A DNA stretch of 45,630 bases, from positions 1-45,630 of the forward strand of contig CAKZYJ010000040.1 in the NCBI GenBank assembly GCA_937884755.1, read 5' to 3'. This DNA is from an uncultured Flammeovirgaceae bacterium. GTDB taxonomy: Bacteria > Bacteroidota > Bacteroidia > Cytophagales > Cyclobacteriaceae. Below the pieces are notes generated by a model. The model had not been told where the DNA came from and did no database searches. It saw nothing but the letters and a program-made list of their open reading frames with translations. The position numbers were made by a program, and so were the translations under genes. This document shows, one piece after another, positions 1 to 9,105 of this stretch; within the stretch, counting starts at the first letter, position 1; each line of letters opens with the position of its first letter.

Positions 1-112
1 TTTATCAATCTGTATTTCTTTTAAAAAACTACTTTAACCCATCACCAAATAGCTGATTCTAAGTCCAATTCTGACAAAAAAGAGCGAGTATAGATGGCTA
101 TTACTTTAGCAA

Positions 113-466
113 ATGAAACTAAATACAGTCGGCTGTATCATAGCAATTTTACTATTGCATGAATCGTGTAATTACAGAAAACCCAGTAAAGCAAGACTCG
201 AAAATATCACTGGTATTTCACTATCAGACTCAATAATAGTTACTCAGGATTTATTTGAAGAGTCGGGACCAGATTACGGCTTGTTCTACAAAGTAATCTT
301 GAATAAGAAGGAATGTCAGGAAATATCTGAGATAATAGATGCATCAGAAGGTTGGGTACAAGAAGGAGGTACGTGGAAATTTTATAAAACGGTTGATGGG
401 ACGATCTATAACATTACTTTCACGATTGACGAATGCTTTATTTTTTACAGAGAAGAGTTATTGTAG
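113..466 (+). CDS. small exported hypothetical protein
   Basis: 117 residues. I do not recognise a family. The first 18 residues are a short basic start followed by a hydrophobic stretch (IIAILLL) and a cysteine at residue 19, so the protein is probably exported. The residues before the cysteine (HES) are a poor lipobox, so lipid attachment is uncertain. The mature part is acidic and mixed, with no repeats or catalytic signature. It precedes the large permease by about 60 bases on the same strand. The ATG follows A-rich sequence with no clear ribosome binding site, which is normal in Bacteroidota. Real but uncharacterised is the best description. Confidence 0.6.
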   Translation: MKLNTVGCIIAILLLHESCNYRKPSKARLENITGISLSDSIIVTQDLFEESGPDYGLFYKVILNKKECQEISEIIDASEGWVQEGGTWKFYKTVDGTIYNITFTIDECFIFYREELL

Positions 467-525
467 CCGAAATATTACCCAAATTTTATCTGAAATACCG
501 AAGAAGAACTTAACCTGAATACTTG

Positions 526-3054
526 ATGAATTTTTCCTGGTTTTTAAAGATGGCGTGGCGCGATAGCCGCAAGAACCGCTCTCGCTTATTACTATTTATG
601 AGCAGCATGGTGCTGGGCATTGCCGCGTTGGTAGCCATTAATTCCTTCGGCGATAATATGCGTCGGGAGATTGATGGGGAGGCCAAAAAGCTACTGGGTG
701 CCGATCTGGTAGTAGAAAGCCGCTTTCCGATTACCGATACTGTACGGGCCTTCTTTGATTCGTTGGATACGGAACAGTCTGAAGAAATTAGCTTCGCATC
801 AATGGTGCTGTTTCCTGAAAGTGGTGGTACTCGCCTGGTGCAGGTGAGAGCTTTGGAGGGAGATTTTCCTTATTACGGAGCCATTGAAACCCAGCCGGTA
901 GAAGCTAGCCGGTCGTTCCGCTCGGGACAGGAGGCCTTGGCGGACAACACATTGATGCTACAGTTTGATGCCCAGCCGGGCGATCCGATAAAAGTAGGTG
1001 AACTGACCTTCACGCTGGATGGTAGCATTCATAAAGTGCCGGGGCAGCCAGGTATTGCTGCCACCGTAGCCCCCCCGGTCTACATTCCCCTCTCGTATCT
1101 GGAAGAAACTGGATTGCTCCAGAAGGGAAGCCGAGTAAACTACAAGCTGTATCTCAAATTTCCCGAGAGAACCAACGTGGCCCAGTTAATGGCAGAAACC
1201 ATTGTTCCATTTCTAGAAAAAGAAGAGCTTCGCTACGATGATGTCGATGAACGAAAAGAAGAAATTGGAGAGAGTTATCAAAACCTAACCGGGTTTCTTA
1301 ACTTGGTCGCGTTTATAGCCCTCTTACTGGGCTGCTTGGGAGTCGCCAGTGCGGTGCATATTTATCTGCGAGAAAAGGTACTTTCTGTGGCAGTGCTGCG
1401 CTGCCTGGGAGGAAAAGGTGCTTACGGCCTCTGGATTTTTCTGATTCAGATTGCGGTGATGGGGTTACTGGGGGCAGTGGTAGGAGCCGGGCTGGGTACA
1501 GTTATTCAGTTTGTACTACCGGAGTTGTTTGCCGATTTTATTCCGGTAGAAGTTGATATGGCACTTTCATGGTCAGCTATTCTTCAGGGAGTAATTACCG
1601 GACTGCTGATTGCAGTGTTGTTTGCTTTGTTGCCACTGCTTTCGGTACGGAAAGTATCGCCACTACGTACTTTACGGGCTTCGTTTGAAGGCGATCAGTC
1701 ACCCGATCCGCTTCGCTTCCTGGTCTTCGGCCTGATTGCCGTGTTCGTTTTCCTGTTTTCGTTTTTGCAGCTCAACAATTGGCTGGATGCCCTTATCTTT
1801 ACCGGTGGCACATTCATTGCGTTCCTGATTTTGGGCGGTATGGCTCGTCTGTTGATGCTGGTGGTTAGAAAATTCTTTCCAACGGGATGGAGTTATCTGT
1901 GGAGACAAAGCCTAGCAAATCTCTACCGACCTAATAATCAAACCCTAGTGTTGATCGTTACTATTGGCCTGGGCACAGCCCTGATCGGAGTACTATTCTT
2001 TGTACAGCAAGTGCTGATTGACAAAGTAGCCCTTACTGGCAGTGAACATCAACCGAATATGGTATTGTTTGATATTCAGTCTGATCAGGAGAAAGAACTG
2101 GCTCAACTTACTCAATCTTACGATCTACCCCTCATTCAGCAGGTACCCGTCGTGACCATGCGCTTAGGAGGACTGGAAGGGCGAACCGTAACAGAGATTA
2201 AAGAAGATACTACCGACCAGGTACGAGGCTGGGTACTCAACCGAGAGTACCGGGTTACCTACCGCGATAGCCTAATTAGTTCGGAAGAAATTGTACAGGG
2301 CGAGTGGTTGGGTACGGTCAATAGCCCCAGTGATTCAGTTTTTGTCTCGCTAGAAGATGGCTTAGCGGAATCCATGCAGGTGGATATTGGTGACAAGGTT
2401 ACTTTCAATGTGCAGGGCGCAATGATTGATACCTACGTGGGCAGTATTCGGAAGGTAGACTGGCAGCGGGTGCAAACCAACTTTCTGGTGGTGTTCCCTA
2501 CCGGGGTGCTGGAGCGGGCTCCGAAGTTCCACGTTATCATCACTCGGGTAGAGTCCGACCAAACTGCCGCCAATTTTCAGCAAGCTGTGGTGAAGCAGTA
2601 TCCGAATGTTTCGGTGATCGATCTTAAATTGATTTTACAAACGGTAGACGATATTCTGAACAAAATTGCCTTCGTCATTCGCTTCATGGCCTTCTTCAGT
2701 ATCATCACTGGTATTATCGTCTTGATTGGTTCGGTCATCATTAGCAAGTATCAGCGTATTCAGGAAAGCGTACTGCTGCGCACCATCGGGGCCACTCGCA
2801 AGCAGATTTTCGGTATCAACGTACTGGAGTATTTCTTTCTAGGCAGTCTGGCCTCACTCGCCGGAATCGGCATCGCCCTACTCGGTGGATGGCTGTTGGC
2901 ACAGTACAGTTTCGAGACTCCGTTTACTCCATCGCTGCTCGTGGTGCTAATAGTCTACCTAGCTATCACCGGACTCACTATGCTAATCGGCTTGGCTAAT
3001 AGCCGCAGCATTGTGAATAATCCACCGCTGGAGATTTTGAGGAGGGAGGTATAA
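526..3054 (+). CDS. ABC transporter permease, FtsX/YbbP type
   Basis: 842 residues from the ATG at 526; a TTG lies one codon upstream but the ATG is preferred. It has an N-terminal membrane segment (about 18-40), a long extracytoplasmic MacB-like region, a block of three membrane segments (about 255-390), two further hydrophobic segments (about 395-440), then a second copy of the extracytoplasmic-plus-three-helix FtsX unit ending near the C terminus. This duplicated layout matches the YbbP/lipoprotein-release permease family, which moves hydrophobic or envelope substrates with a separate ATPase such as YbbA. No ATPase gene lies next to it here; one may lie upstream of the window. The substrate cannot be read from sequence. 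Confidence 0.88.
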   Translation: MNFSWFLKMAWRDSRKNRSRLLLFMSSMVLGIAALVAINSFGDNMRREIDGEAKKLLGADLVVESRFPITDTVRAFFDSLDTEQSEEISFASMVLFPESGGTRLVQVRALEGDFPYYGAIETQPVEASRSFRSGQEALADNTLMLQFDAQPGDPIKVGELTFTLDGSIHKVPGQPGIAATVAPPVYIPLSYLEETGLLQKGSRVNYKLYLKFPERTNVAQLMAETIVPFLEKEELRYDDVDERKEEIGESYQNLTGFLNLVAFIALLLGCLGVASAVHIYLREKVLSVAVLRCLGGKGAYGLWIFLIQIAVMGLLGAVVGAGLGTVIQFVLPELFADFIPVEVDMALSWSAILQGVITGLLIAVLFALLPLLSVRKVSPLRTLRASFEGDQSPDPLRFLVFGLIAVFVFLFSFLQLNNWLDALIFTGGTFIAFLILGGMARLLMLVVRKFFPTGWSYLWRQSLANLYRPNNQTLVLIVTIGLGTALIGVLFFVQQVLIDKVALTGSEHQPNMVLFDIQSDQEKELAQLTQSYDLPLIQQVPVVTMRLGGLEGRTVTEIKEDTTDQVRGWVLNREYRVTYRDSLISSEEIVQGEWLGTVNSPSDSVFVSLEDGLAESMQVDIGDKVTFNVQGAMIDTYVGSIRKVDWQRVQTNFLVVFPTGVLERAPKFHVIITRVESDQTAANFQQAVVKQYPNVSVIDLKLILQTVDDILNKIAFVIRFMAFFSIITGIIVLIGSVIISKYQRIQESVLLRTIGATRKQIFGINVLEYFFLGSLASLAGIGIALLGGWLLAQYSFETPFTPSLLVVLIVYLAITGLTMLIGLANSRSIVNNPPLEILRREV

Positions 3055-3067
3055 GGCGCAAAGCGCC
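3055..3067 (+). other. short perfect hairpin after the permease stop
   Basis: GGCGC-AAA-GCGCC begins on the base directly after the TAA stop. No T-run follows, so it is not a classical terminator. It could stabilise the 3' end of the permease mRNA. Confidence 0.4.
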
Positions 3068-3080
3068 GTATTAGAGTATG

Positions 3081-3130
3081 ATGGTGTTATAGTATTGAAT
3101 TTTGCATTCACTATAATACACAAACACCAT
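3081..3130. repeat. imperfect intergenic inverted repeat
   Basis: ATGGTGTT-ATAG at 3081-3092 and TGAAT at 3096-3100 pair with ATTCA-CTAT at 3106-3114 and AACACCAT at 3123-3130, giving 17 base pairs with a five-base loop (TTTGC) and two bulges. It lies between the permease and the phosphatidyltransferase. It may be a dispersed palindromic element or an mRNA structure. No second copy is evident in the window. Confidence 0.45.
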
Positions 3131-3195
3131 AACACTCAGTATGATTTTGGATTTCCCACCCAGCGGACGTACTTTACACTTCACAACCTACTTAT

Positions 3196-3885
3196 ATGCG
3201 TCCAGCTGTTCAGCCTACTATTCCTCCGCGCTCGCTGGAGACGAGTGTTAAGTTTCTTTCCCTGGCGATGATTTTCACCGCGTTAGTTTTTGCTTTTACG
3301 GATTCGGTAGGTTGGTACATTAGTCTATCGGTGATCAGTATACTAATTTGGTCAGGTTGGCATCGGGAGCAGTGGCAGGTTTTTGGTATTTTTGGTGGAG
3401 TGGCTAATGTACTCACCGGATTGCGGTGGCTGGGAATTGCTGCTTTGGGTATCTTTTGTGAACAGCTTCATCCCTATATCATTTTGGTTTTGGGTATTCT
3501 GGTATTGGTACTGGATGGCCTAGATGGCTACTACGCTCGTAAGTACCAAACTACTTCCATCTTCGGTGATGTGTTTGATAAAGAAACTGATGCATTTTTT
3601 GTACTGACTTACGGAGTAATTATTGTCTCGTTAGGACTGGCTGGAAGTTGGGTGTTGCTACCCGGTTTGCTACGCTACGGTTACGTAATCATACTAGCGT
3701 ACATAGATAAACCGCCTAATCCGTCAGACTATTCGTACCGGCGGCGCTTCGTCGGAATGTGGATGATGGGAACACTACTGGCTCCGTTCGTTGTACCTGC
3801 CTGGATGTATGTCCCGGGACTTATTGCGGCTATCGCCATGACTCTTTATTCCTTTGCTATTGATCTGAGGGGTTCGTGGAGATAG
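3196..3885 (+). CDS. CDP-alcohol phosphatidyltransferase family membrane protein
   Basis: 229 residues, polytopic. Residues 107-132 contain the complete family signature: D107xxD110G, A114-R115, G124, D128 and D132, which in this family binds two metal ions and the CDP-alcohol. The enzyme should transfer a phosphatidyl or similar group from a CDP-linked donor to a small alcohol during phospholipid synthesis in the inner membrane. The acceptor (glycerol-phosphate, serine, inositol or other) cannot be told from the motif. About five to six membrane segments are visible. A weak promoter-like pair, TTTG at 3146 and TACTTTAC at 3170, lies upstream. The next gene is convergent. Confidence 0.85.
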   Translation: MRPAVQPTIPPRSLETSVKFLSLAMIFTALVFAFTDSVGWYISLSVISILIWSGWHREQWQVFGIFGGVANVLTGLRWLGIAALGIFCEQLHPYIILVLGILVLVLDGLDGYYARKYQTTSIFGDVFDKETDAFFVLTYGVIIVSLGLAGSWVLLPGLLRYGYVIILAYIDKPPNPSDYSYRRRFVGMWMMGTLLAPFVVPAWMYVPGLIAAIAMTLYSFAIDLRGSWR

Positions 3886-3915
3886 AAAGAACGCTTTATT
3901 ATGAATAAACTTTCT
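3884..3915. terminator. possible bidirectional terminator between convergent genes
   Basis: AGAAAG (3884-3889) and TTTATT (3895-3900) pair with AATAAA (3904-3909) and CTTTCT (3910-3915), with a five-base bulge and an ATG loop. It overlaps the stop codon of the phosphatidyltransferase and faces the end of the TPR gene. AT-rich and bulged, so moderate to low confidence. Confidence 0.35.
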
Positions 3916-3991
3916 GTATTTCCAAGCCTTTACTCGACCAATACGTTCTACCCATAAAATCTTCTTGCCGCTTGGTAGTTTGTGATTGACG

Positions 3992-5248
3992 TTAATCCTG
4001 AGAGTTGGCGTAGAATTGAAATCCAACAAAACCCCAGACTGAGTAGGAGAATACCTGAGTAGCCATATTTGGAACGATAAATCCCAAAAGAAGGACGAGA
4101 ACGGCCACACCCGCAAATAGATAACCGGCCAGTTTAACGCGTCTGATACCCCGCTCAGTACTTTTGCTTGCAACAGCACTTACAATAACAATCAGTGCTA
4201 TCCCGTAGCATAACAAGTAAAATCCAATGTTTTGCCACTGTACAGCATTGAAACCAAGCAAGATTGCTACACCCATTAGTGATACCAGCAGTAATGCTAA
4301 GGTATTATTAGCTTGTTGCTTTTCTTCTTCGGTGAGAACGTATTTGCCGAAGGGATGAAACCGTAGGAAGATATTCGAAACCGGTTCAATAATCCAGGAG
4401 GAGATAGCAAATACAAAATAGGCATAGACAAACAGAGTCGCTACCATCTCCCAGGAGCCTAGCGCAGATTTAGATGAACTAATAAACCTGAACAACAGAT
4501 ACGCCACGATAATTACGATCCAGCGGGAACGGGGGCTCAAACTTTGCATCCAGAACACATACTTCAGCCACCAGCGATAAAATATGCTATTAGCCTTCAA
4601 TGTTTGTAGCATGCCGTAGCGGGCAAATTCATTGGTAGGTTCCAGCCTTAAGGCTTCCTTAAAATGCACCTGAGCTTCCTCAATTTTACCTAGTTCCAGT
4701 TGGGTGTAACCCATATTGGCGTGAGTGTGAGCATCTTCCGGATCATTCTTCAGCGCTTGCTGGGCAGTTTCTTCGTTTTCCTCAGTGCGTCCTAGTTTTA
4801 GAAGGGCTTTGGCTCTTTGGTTAAGACAAAGAGTGTTATCAGCCTGAATTGCCAGCCCTTCGTTGGCAGCAGTGAGCGCTTCCTCAAACTGAGCCAGTGC
4901 ATAATGGGCAGCTGATTTTACCCCATAGGCTTCCACAAAGAGTGGGTTAAAGGTAATAGCACTGTCAATGTACTTAAGCGACTGTTTGTATTTTGCTAGT
5001 TTGTATTGAACGAAACCCATTAGGTAAAGACTGTAGTAGTTGGTAGGGTCTTGCTGGATAGCACTTTCTACTACTTCTTTGGCTTTCTCAATTTTCTCTA
5101 ATCCCAGATAGCAACCAGCTAATATCTGTAAGGCCTCAGCATTGGTCGGGTCTGTTGAAAGTATTTGTTCTATCTCACTTTTTGCGTCGTTGAACCGTCG
5201 TTGTTCTAGTAGTATAGAAGCCCGCTGTAGATTATTGATATGATCCAT
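3992..5248 (-). CDS. TPR-repeat protein with a multi-pass C-terminal membrane domain
   Basis: 418 residues. Residues 1 to about 215 form roughly six tetratricopeptide repeats (recurring A/G-x-x-Y/A patterns and terminal NPxN-like turns), a protein-binding scaffold. Residues from about 225 onward hold five or six hydrophobic segments, so the repeats probably sit on the cytoplasmic face of the inner membrane. It lies 20 bases downstream of the TPR-AAA ATPase gene on the same strand, so the two are very likely co-transcribed and may act together. No enzymatic motif is visible and no named family is recognised for the membrane half. Confidence 0.8.
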   Translation of the reverse strand: MDHINNLQRASILLEQRRFNDAKSEIEQILSTDPTNAEALQILAGCYLGLEKIEKAKEVVESAIQQDPTNYYSLYLMGFVQYKLAKYKQSLKYIDSAITFNPLFVEAYGVKSAAHYALAQFEEALTAANEGLAIQADNTLCLNQRAKALLKLGRTEENEETAQQALKNDPEDAHTHANMGYTQLELGKIEEAQVHFKEALRLEPTNEFARYGMLQTLKANSIFYRWWLKYVFWMQSLSPRSRWIVIIVAYLLFRFISSSKSALGSWEMVATLFVYAYFVFAISSWIIEPVSNIFLRFHPFGKYVLTEEEKQQANNTLALLLVSLMGVAILLGFNAVQWQNIGFYLLCYGIALIVIVSAVASKSTERGIRRVKLAGYLFAGVAVLVLLLGFIVPNMATQVFSYSVWGFVGFQFYANSQD

Positions 5249-5268
5249 AAGGAAAAAGTCTGGATTTG

Positions 5269-6597
5269 TTATTTCTTGATTTTCAAGTACTCAAGTATTT
5301 CATCGTATACGCCCGACTCGTTGGCGTACATAGCGTAGTTTTTAGCCGTTTGAAACCATTCTTTGGTAGAAGGTTTGATCTTTTTGGTGGCCGCCACTAA
5401 GTCTTGAGTAGTAAGTGGAGTGGGAGCACCCTTTTTCATCGCTATCCGTAGCTTATTTTCAATAGCTAAGTCTACCGAGGCTTTAATATCAGCGCCCGAA
5501 AAATCCTTAGCAATTTTAGCAAGCTTATCGTAGTCAATGTTTTCAATTGGTTTGTTGGTTAGCGATACTTCATAAATTGCTTTCCGGCTGATCAAATCCG
5601 GGGGCTGCACAAAGATGATTTTATCGAACCGACCAGGTCTTCGGAAGGCCGGGTCCAGATGCCAGGGTGCATTGGTAGCTCCAATAACTAACAGACCGTC
5701 ATTCTGGCTTTCTATCCCGTCCAGCTCCGATAAAAACTGGTTGATCAGGTTTCTGCCGGCACTGGTTCGCATATCGGAACGATTAGCGCCCAGTGCATCA
5801 ATTTCATCAAAAAATAGCACACAAGGAGATGAAGAGCGTGCCTGTTCGAAGAGTAGGTTTAGCTTCTTCTCACTTTCTCCAATATACATATCCAGAATAT
5901 CATTGATACCCACCGAAATGAATGCTGAGTTGATTTCCCCGGCTGTAGCCCGGGCTAGATAGGTTTTTCCGCAACCCGGAGGGCCGTAAAATAGAATTCC
6001 ACCGCCAATTTTCTTCCCATAGGCTTGGTATAGCTCGGGGTGGATGAGCGGAAGAAAAATCATAATCTCACTTACACCTTTATCCTTTTCCATTCCTCCT
6101 ACCTGAGCGAAAGAAATACCCATCGGAGAGGGTGGTTGTACTTGTTGCTCCACTTGTGTCGAAAAATCAGACTCCTCACGATCATTTTCGTCAACCGATT
6201 TAAGCGTAAGTGCTTGCTCAATTTCTTCATCAACCCGGTGAGGGTTTACGGACTTTACTTTTTTATAAGTGTCAATTGCCTGCTGCCGATCCCCTTCTTT
6301 TAGGAATGCTTTGGTAAGTAGCAGAAGTGCGTCTAATTGCTCAGGGTTATTCTGCAAAACTTCTTCGAGTACCACAACAGTAGTGCTAAACTCCTCTTTG
6401 CCATAGTAGGCTTGAGCCAAATGCATTTTGGCAGATACATTTTCCGAGTCTCTTTTTAGGATTTCCAGACACTCATTCTGTGCGTCATCCCAAAGTTCCG
6501 AACGTAGGAGTGCCTGCACTAAAATTACTCGGAGGTAGGTATTATCAGGGGAGACAGCTAGCGCTTCTTTTAGCTGTTGTATTTCAGAATTATCCAT
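5269..6597 (-). CDS. TPR-AAA ATPase, classical AAA (VPS4/katanin/FtsH-like) type
   Basis: 442 residues. Residues 1 to about 125 are three to four TPR repeats; 126-160 is a charged linker; about 161-400 is a single AAA module. Walker A is GPPGCGKT (205-212), Walker B LFFDEID (261-267), sensor 1 N309, and the second region of homology ends in RRPGRFD (319-325) with arginine fingers. A small helical lid follows and the tail (about 400-442) is helical. There is no protease domain, so it is not FtsH. AAA proteins of this class remodel or unfold protein partners as hexamers; the TPR part probably recruits them. It is the first gene of a pair with the TPR-membrane protein. Confidence 0.88.
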   Translation of the reverse strand: MDNSEIQQLKEALAVSPDNTYLRVILVQALLRSELWDDAQNECLEILKRDSENVSAKMHLAQAYYGKEEFSTTVVVLEEVLQNNPEQLDALLLLTKAFLKEGDRQQAIDTYKKVKSVNPHRVDEEIEQALTLKSVDENDREESDFSTQVEQQVQPPSPMGISFAQVGGMEKDKGVSEIMIFLPLIHPELYQAYGKKIGGGILFYGPPGCGKTYLARATAGEINSAFISVGINDILDMYIGESEKKLNLLFEQARSSSPCVLFFDEIDALGANRSDMRTSAGRNLINQFLSELDGIESQNDGLLVIGATNAPWHLDPAFRRPGRFDKIIFVQPPDLISRKAIYEVSLTNKPIENIDYDKLAKIAKDFSGADIKASVDLAIENKLRIAMKKGAPTPLTTQDLVAATKKIKPSTKEWFQTAKNYAMYANESGVYDEILEYLKIKK

Positions 6598-6617
6598 AGT
6601 AATAGATTTGTTGGGTA

Positions 6618-6625
6618 CAAATATA
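6618..6625 (-). promoter_or_regulatory. candidate -7 element for the TPR-AAA operon
   Basis: Read on the minus strand this is TATATTTG, an exact TAnnTTTG match, 20 bases before the ATG. The expected TTG -33 element is not clear at the right spacing, so confidence is limited. Confidence 0.4.
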
Positions 6626-6829
6626 ACTGGCTAAAAGATAATTTCTGAACTGATATTACCCCGATTCTTACTTTTTTACTCAGTGATAGGAATACTCATA
6701 TCTCTATAACTCAAGACTTTAATGTACCGGAACTAATTAAATCAATGGTAGTACATTAAGAAACGTTGCCGAGTGTAGAAACGAACTTTGGAACAGGCAG
6801 AAATAATTGATGAGAAAGAAAGGATAAAG

Positions 6830-6903
6830 TGCACTCGGAAGGACTCGAACCCTCAACCCCCAGAGCCGAAATCTGGTATTCTATCCAATTGAACTACGAG
6901 TGC
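6830..6903 (-). tRNA. tRNA-Arg (anticodon UCG)
   Basis: Read on the minus strand, the acceptor arm GCACTCG pairs with CGAGTGC and the discriminator base is A. The D arm contains AATTGGATA, the anticodon stem is CCAGA/TCTGG around the loop TTTCGGC (anticodon TCG, decoding CGA), and the T loop is TTCGAGT. CCA is not encoded. A TAnnTTTG-like box (TAGATTTG on the minus strand, 6932-6939) lies about 29 bases upstream of the 5' end and may be its -7 element. No integrase or duplicated 3' end is present nearby, so there is no sign of use as an attachment site. Confidence 0.93.
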
Positions 6904-7040
6904 AGTGTACAATGGTAACTGTAAAGAATCGCAAATCTAAATGAAATTCGTCAATATTAAAACCAATTTAGGGCTTGCTGATAAAAAAAGCCACCTAGTT
7001 GAATAACCGAATGGCTAGTATGGATAAGAAAGCGGTCAGT

Positions 7041-8291
7041 TTAGCTAAATACTTTCTCTTGGGTATGATCTTGGACCATATCAGGATAGGCCCGCATCTT
7101 GTGCTCTCCAATATCCAGCCCTTCAATTTCTTCTTCAGCGGTCACGCGGATGCCTACCGTAGATTTCAGTACGTAGAAAATAAGCAGGGCGGAAACAAAA
7201 CAGAAGATACCGATTACTCCCACGCCGATAAGTTGACTAATAAACTGAGGGAAACCAGCTAATGCTCCGAAGATACCTACTGCCAGCGTGCCCCAAATTC
7301 CGCAAACCAGGTGTACTGAGATAGCTCCTACCGGATCATCGAGTTTCATGCGGTCAAAGAAAACAACCGCCAGTACCACTAAAACTCCGGCGATAAGTCC
7401 GATAAAAATAGAATCCGTTACTCCCATCTGATCCGCTCCGGCGGTAATACCCACTAATCCACCTAAAATACCGTTGAGTACCATGGTTAAGTCATTAGAA
7501 CGTATCACAATCAGTGAAGTGATTAATGCACCTATGGCTCCGGCCGCAGCGGCCAACGAGGTGGTGACAAATACTAGAGAAACTAAACCAGGATCAGCAC
7601 TGAGTACTGAGCCTCCGTTAAAGCCGTACCAGCCAAACCACAGCAAAAACACCCCGATGGTGGCCAGTGGCATACTGTGACCGGGAATTGGGCGAATTTT
7701 TCCGTCAACATACTTACCTAGTCGGGCACCCAGTAACATCACACCAACTAGAGCGGCCCATCCGCCTACTGAGTGAACCAGCGTGGAACCAGCAAAGTCG
7801 TAGAAGGGAGTCTCCATGGTTTGTAAGAAACCGCCGCCCCACTTCCACATACCAACCATTGGATAAATGAAGCCTACGTACAGCACGGTAAAAATCAGGA
7901 AGCTATTGAGCTTAATCCGCTCGGCCACAGCCCCCGAAACAATAGTAGCCGCCGTAGCGGCAAACATGGCTTGAAAAATAAACTCGGTCCAGTAGGTATA
8001 GCCTTCGTTGTATCCACCGTCGTTTGCTCCCGCGGGCATGTCTAATCCAAAGCCAGCAAAACCGAAGAACTCGCCGGCAAAGTCGCTACCCGGATACATG
8101 ATATTGAAGCCCCATAGGCAATACGTAAGCAGCCCAATCGGTAGAATCGTAGCGTTTTTGAATAAAATATTTACCGTGTTTTTTGATTGGGTTAGCCCCG
8201 ATTCCAGTGAGGCAAATCCTAAGTGCATGATGAATACCAGTATGGTAGCCACCATTATCCATAAATTATTAGTTGTGAAGATTCCTTCCAT
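7041..8291 (-). CDS. amt: ammonium transporter, Amt family
   Basis: 416 residues with about eleven membrane helices. It conducts ammonium across the inner membrane. Key residues of the E. coli AmtB pore are found in order: F110 (F107 there), D165 in DFAGST (D160), twin histidines H173 (H168) and H327 (H318), and the F215 gate phenylalanine in the LLWFGW segment. The cytoplasmic tail carries the conserved EGLDIGEH motif, the region that touches PII proteins. The PII gene is 70 bases upstream on the same strand, the usual glnK-amtB arrangement, implying co-transcription and gating by PII. N-terminal signal peptides known in proteobacterial AmtB are not evident here. Confidence 0.95.
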   Translation of the reverse strand: MEGIFTTNNLWIMVATILVFIMHLGFASLESGLTQSKNTVNILFKNATILPIGLLTYCLWGFNIMYPGSDFAGEFFGFAGFGLDMPAGANDGGYNEGYTYWTEFIFQAMFAATAATIVSGAVAERIKLNSFLIFTVLYVGFIYPMVGMWKWGGGFLQTMETPFYDFAGSTLVHSVGGWAALVGVMLLGARLGKYVDGKIRPIPGHSMPLATIGVFLLWFGWYGFNGGSVLSADPGLVSLVFVTTSLAAAAGAIGALITSLIVIRSNDLTMVLNGILGGLVGITAGADQMGVTDSIFIGLIAGVLVVLAVVFFDRMKLDDPVGAISVHLVCGIWGTLAVGIFGALAGFPQFISQLIGVGVIGIFCFVSALLIFYVLKSTVGIRVTAEEEIEGLDIGEHKMRAYPDMVQDHTQEKVFS

Positions 8292-8361
8292 AAGTTCGTT
8301 CAGAATTTTAGTAGGTAGAGGTAAAAACGATTAGCGTAGATTTGATAAATGTAAACTGTAG

Positions 8362-8700
8362 CTAGTTGATTGCATCGTGACCCTTCTCGCCAGTGCGGAT
8401 ACGGTATACTTCCTCCAAATTGGTAACGAAAATCTTCCCGTCGCCAACTTTGTCGGTTTTGGCATTTTCGAGGATGGTATCTATTGTTTTCTGCGCAAAT
8501 TCTTCAGAAACGATAATCTCCAGTTTGGTGCGAGGAATATATCCTACATCGTAGGTAGTGCCCCGGTAGGTACGATATTCCTTTTCTAGGCCGTGCCCTT
8601 TCACATCGTAGAATGATAGAAAGGTAACCCCAACATCGGCCAAGGCTTCCACTACCTGCTCAAATTTAGAGGTTCGGATAATGGCTTCGACTTTTTTCAT
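8362..8700 (-). CDS. glnB: PII-family nitrogen regulatory protein
   Basis: 112 residues, full length for the family. The fold signatures are VKGHG, the T-loop segment RGTTYDVGYIPRTK, and the C-terminal GDGKIFV followed by YRIRTGE, which bind ATP/ADP and 2-oxoglutarate. Tyr50 aligns with the uridylylated Tyr51 of E. coli PII after a one-residue deletion in the T-loop, so modification is possible but not shown. As a trimer it should sense energy and 2-oxoglutarate and block the neighbouring ammonium channel when nitrogen is plentiful. By linkage it is functionally GlnK-like. Confidence 0.95.
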   Translation of the reverse strand: MKKVEAIIRTSKFEQVVEALADVGVTFLSFYDVKGHGLEKEYRTYRGTTYDVGYIPRTKLEIIVSEEFAQKTIDTILENAKTDKVGDGKIFVTNLEEVYRIRTGEKGHDAIN

Positions 8701-9105
8701 ACATTTATACGGTATAGGTTATAAGAGATAGTAGATCGTAGGGAAGATAACTGGAGATGCATAAGTATCATCTATACTATTAGAATAATACGATATAAAA
8801 TGCTAGTTATGAAATAATTGGCTCTAATACAAGTCAGGAGTAGCAGGAAAATTAGGGGAATTATGAAAATACAGTAATTATAAAAGTGGATTTTTTGTAT
8901 ACTAATACTTTTTAGTTAATAATGTTGAAATATCGATAATTTGAGAATATAAATTACCTGCCATGATTTTGATATTTCAATTATCTCAATTCAGAAAAAA
9001 AAGTGGTGGAAAACGAATATCACAATTGGTTCGTTGTTGTGAAGAGAATAAATATATTCTTAAAGGGAAAAAGTAATCAGTTGTTGACAGAAAGATAGCG
9101 TTGTT
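8701..9105. other. AT-rich divergent intergenic region
   Basis: 405 bases between the minus-strand PII gene and the plus-strand DUF4159 gene, with no credible gene. On the plus strand TTTG (8940-8943), 20 bases, then TGATTTTG (8964-8971) resembles a Bacteroidota promoter with one mismatch in the -7 box. A perfect dyad AGAATA-AATA-TATTCT lies at 9045-9060, close to the DUF4159 start. I found no convincing promoter for the PII-amt operon. Confidence 0.4.

Noticed and set aside
3775-4179. 134-residue minus-strand open frame overlapping the ends of two genes
   Set aside because: It overlaps the phosphatidyltransferase and the TPR gene in other frames, has no family signature, and looks like a shadow frame.
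6830-6903. tRNA-Arg as an integration site
   Set aside because: No integrase, no repeated 3' tRNA end and no phage or mobile genes nearby.
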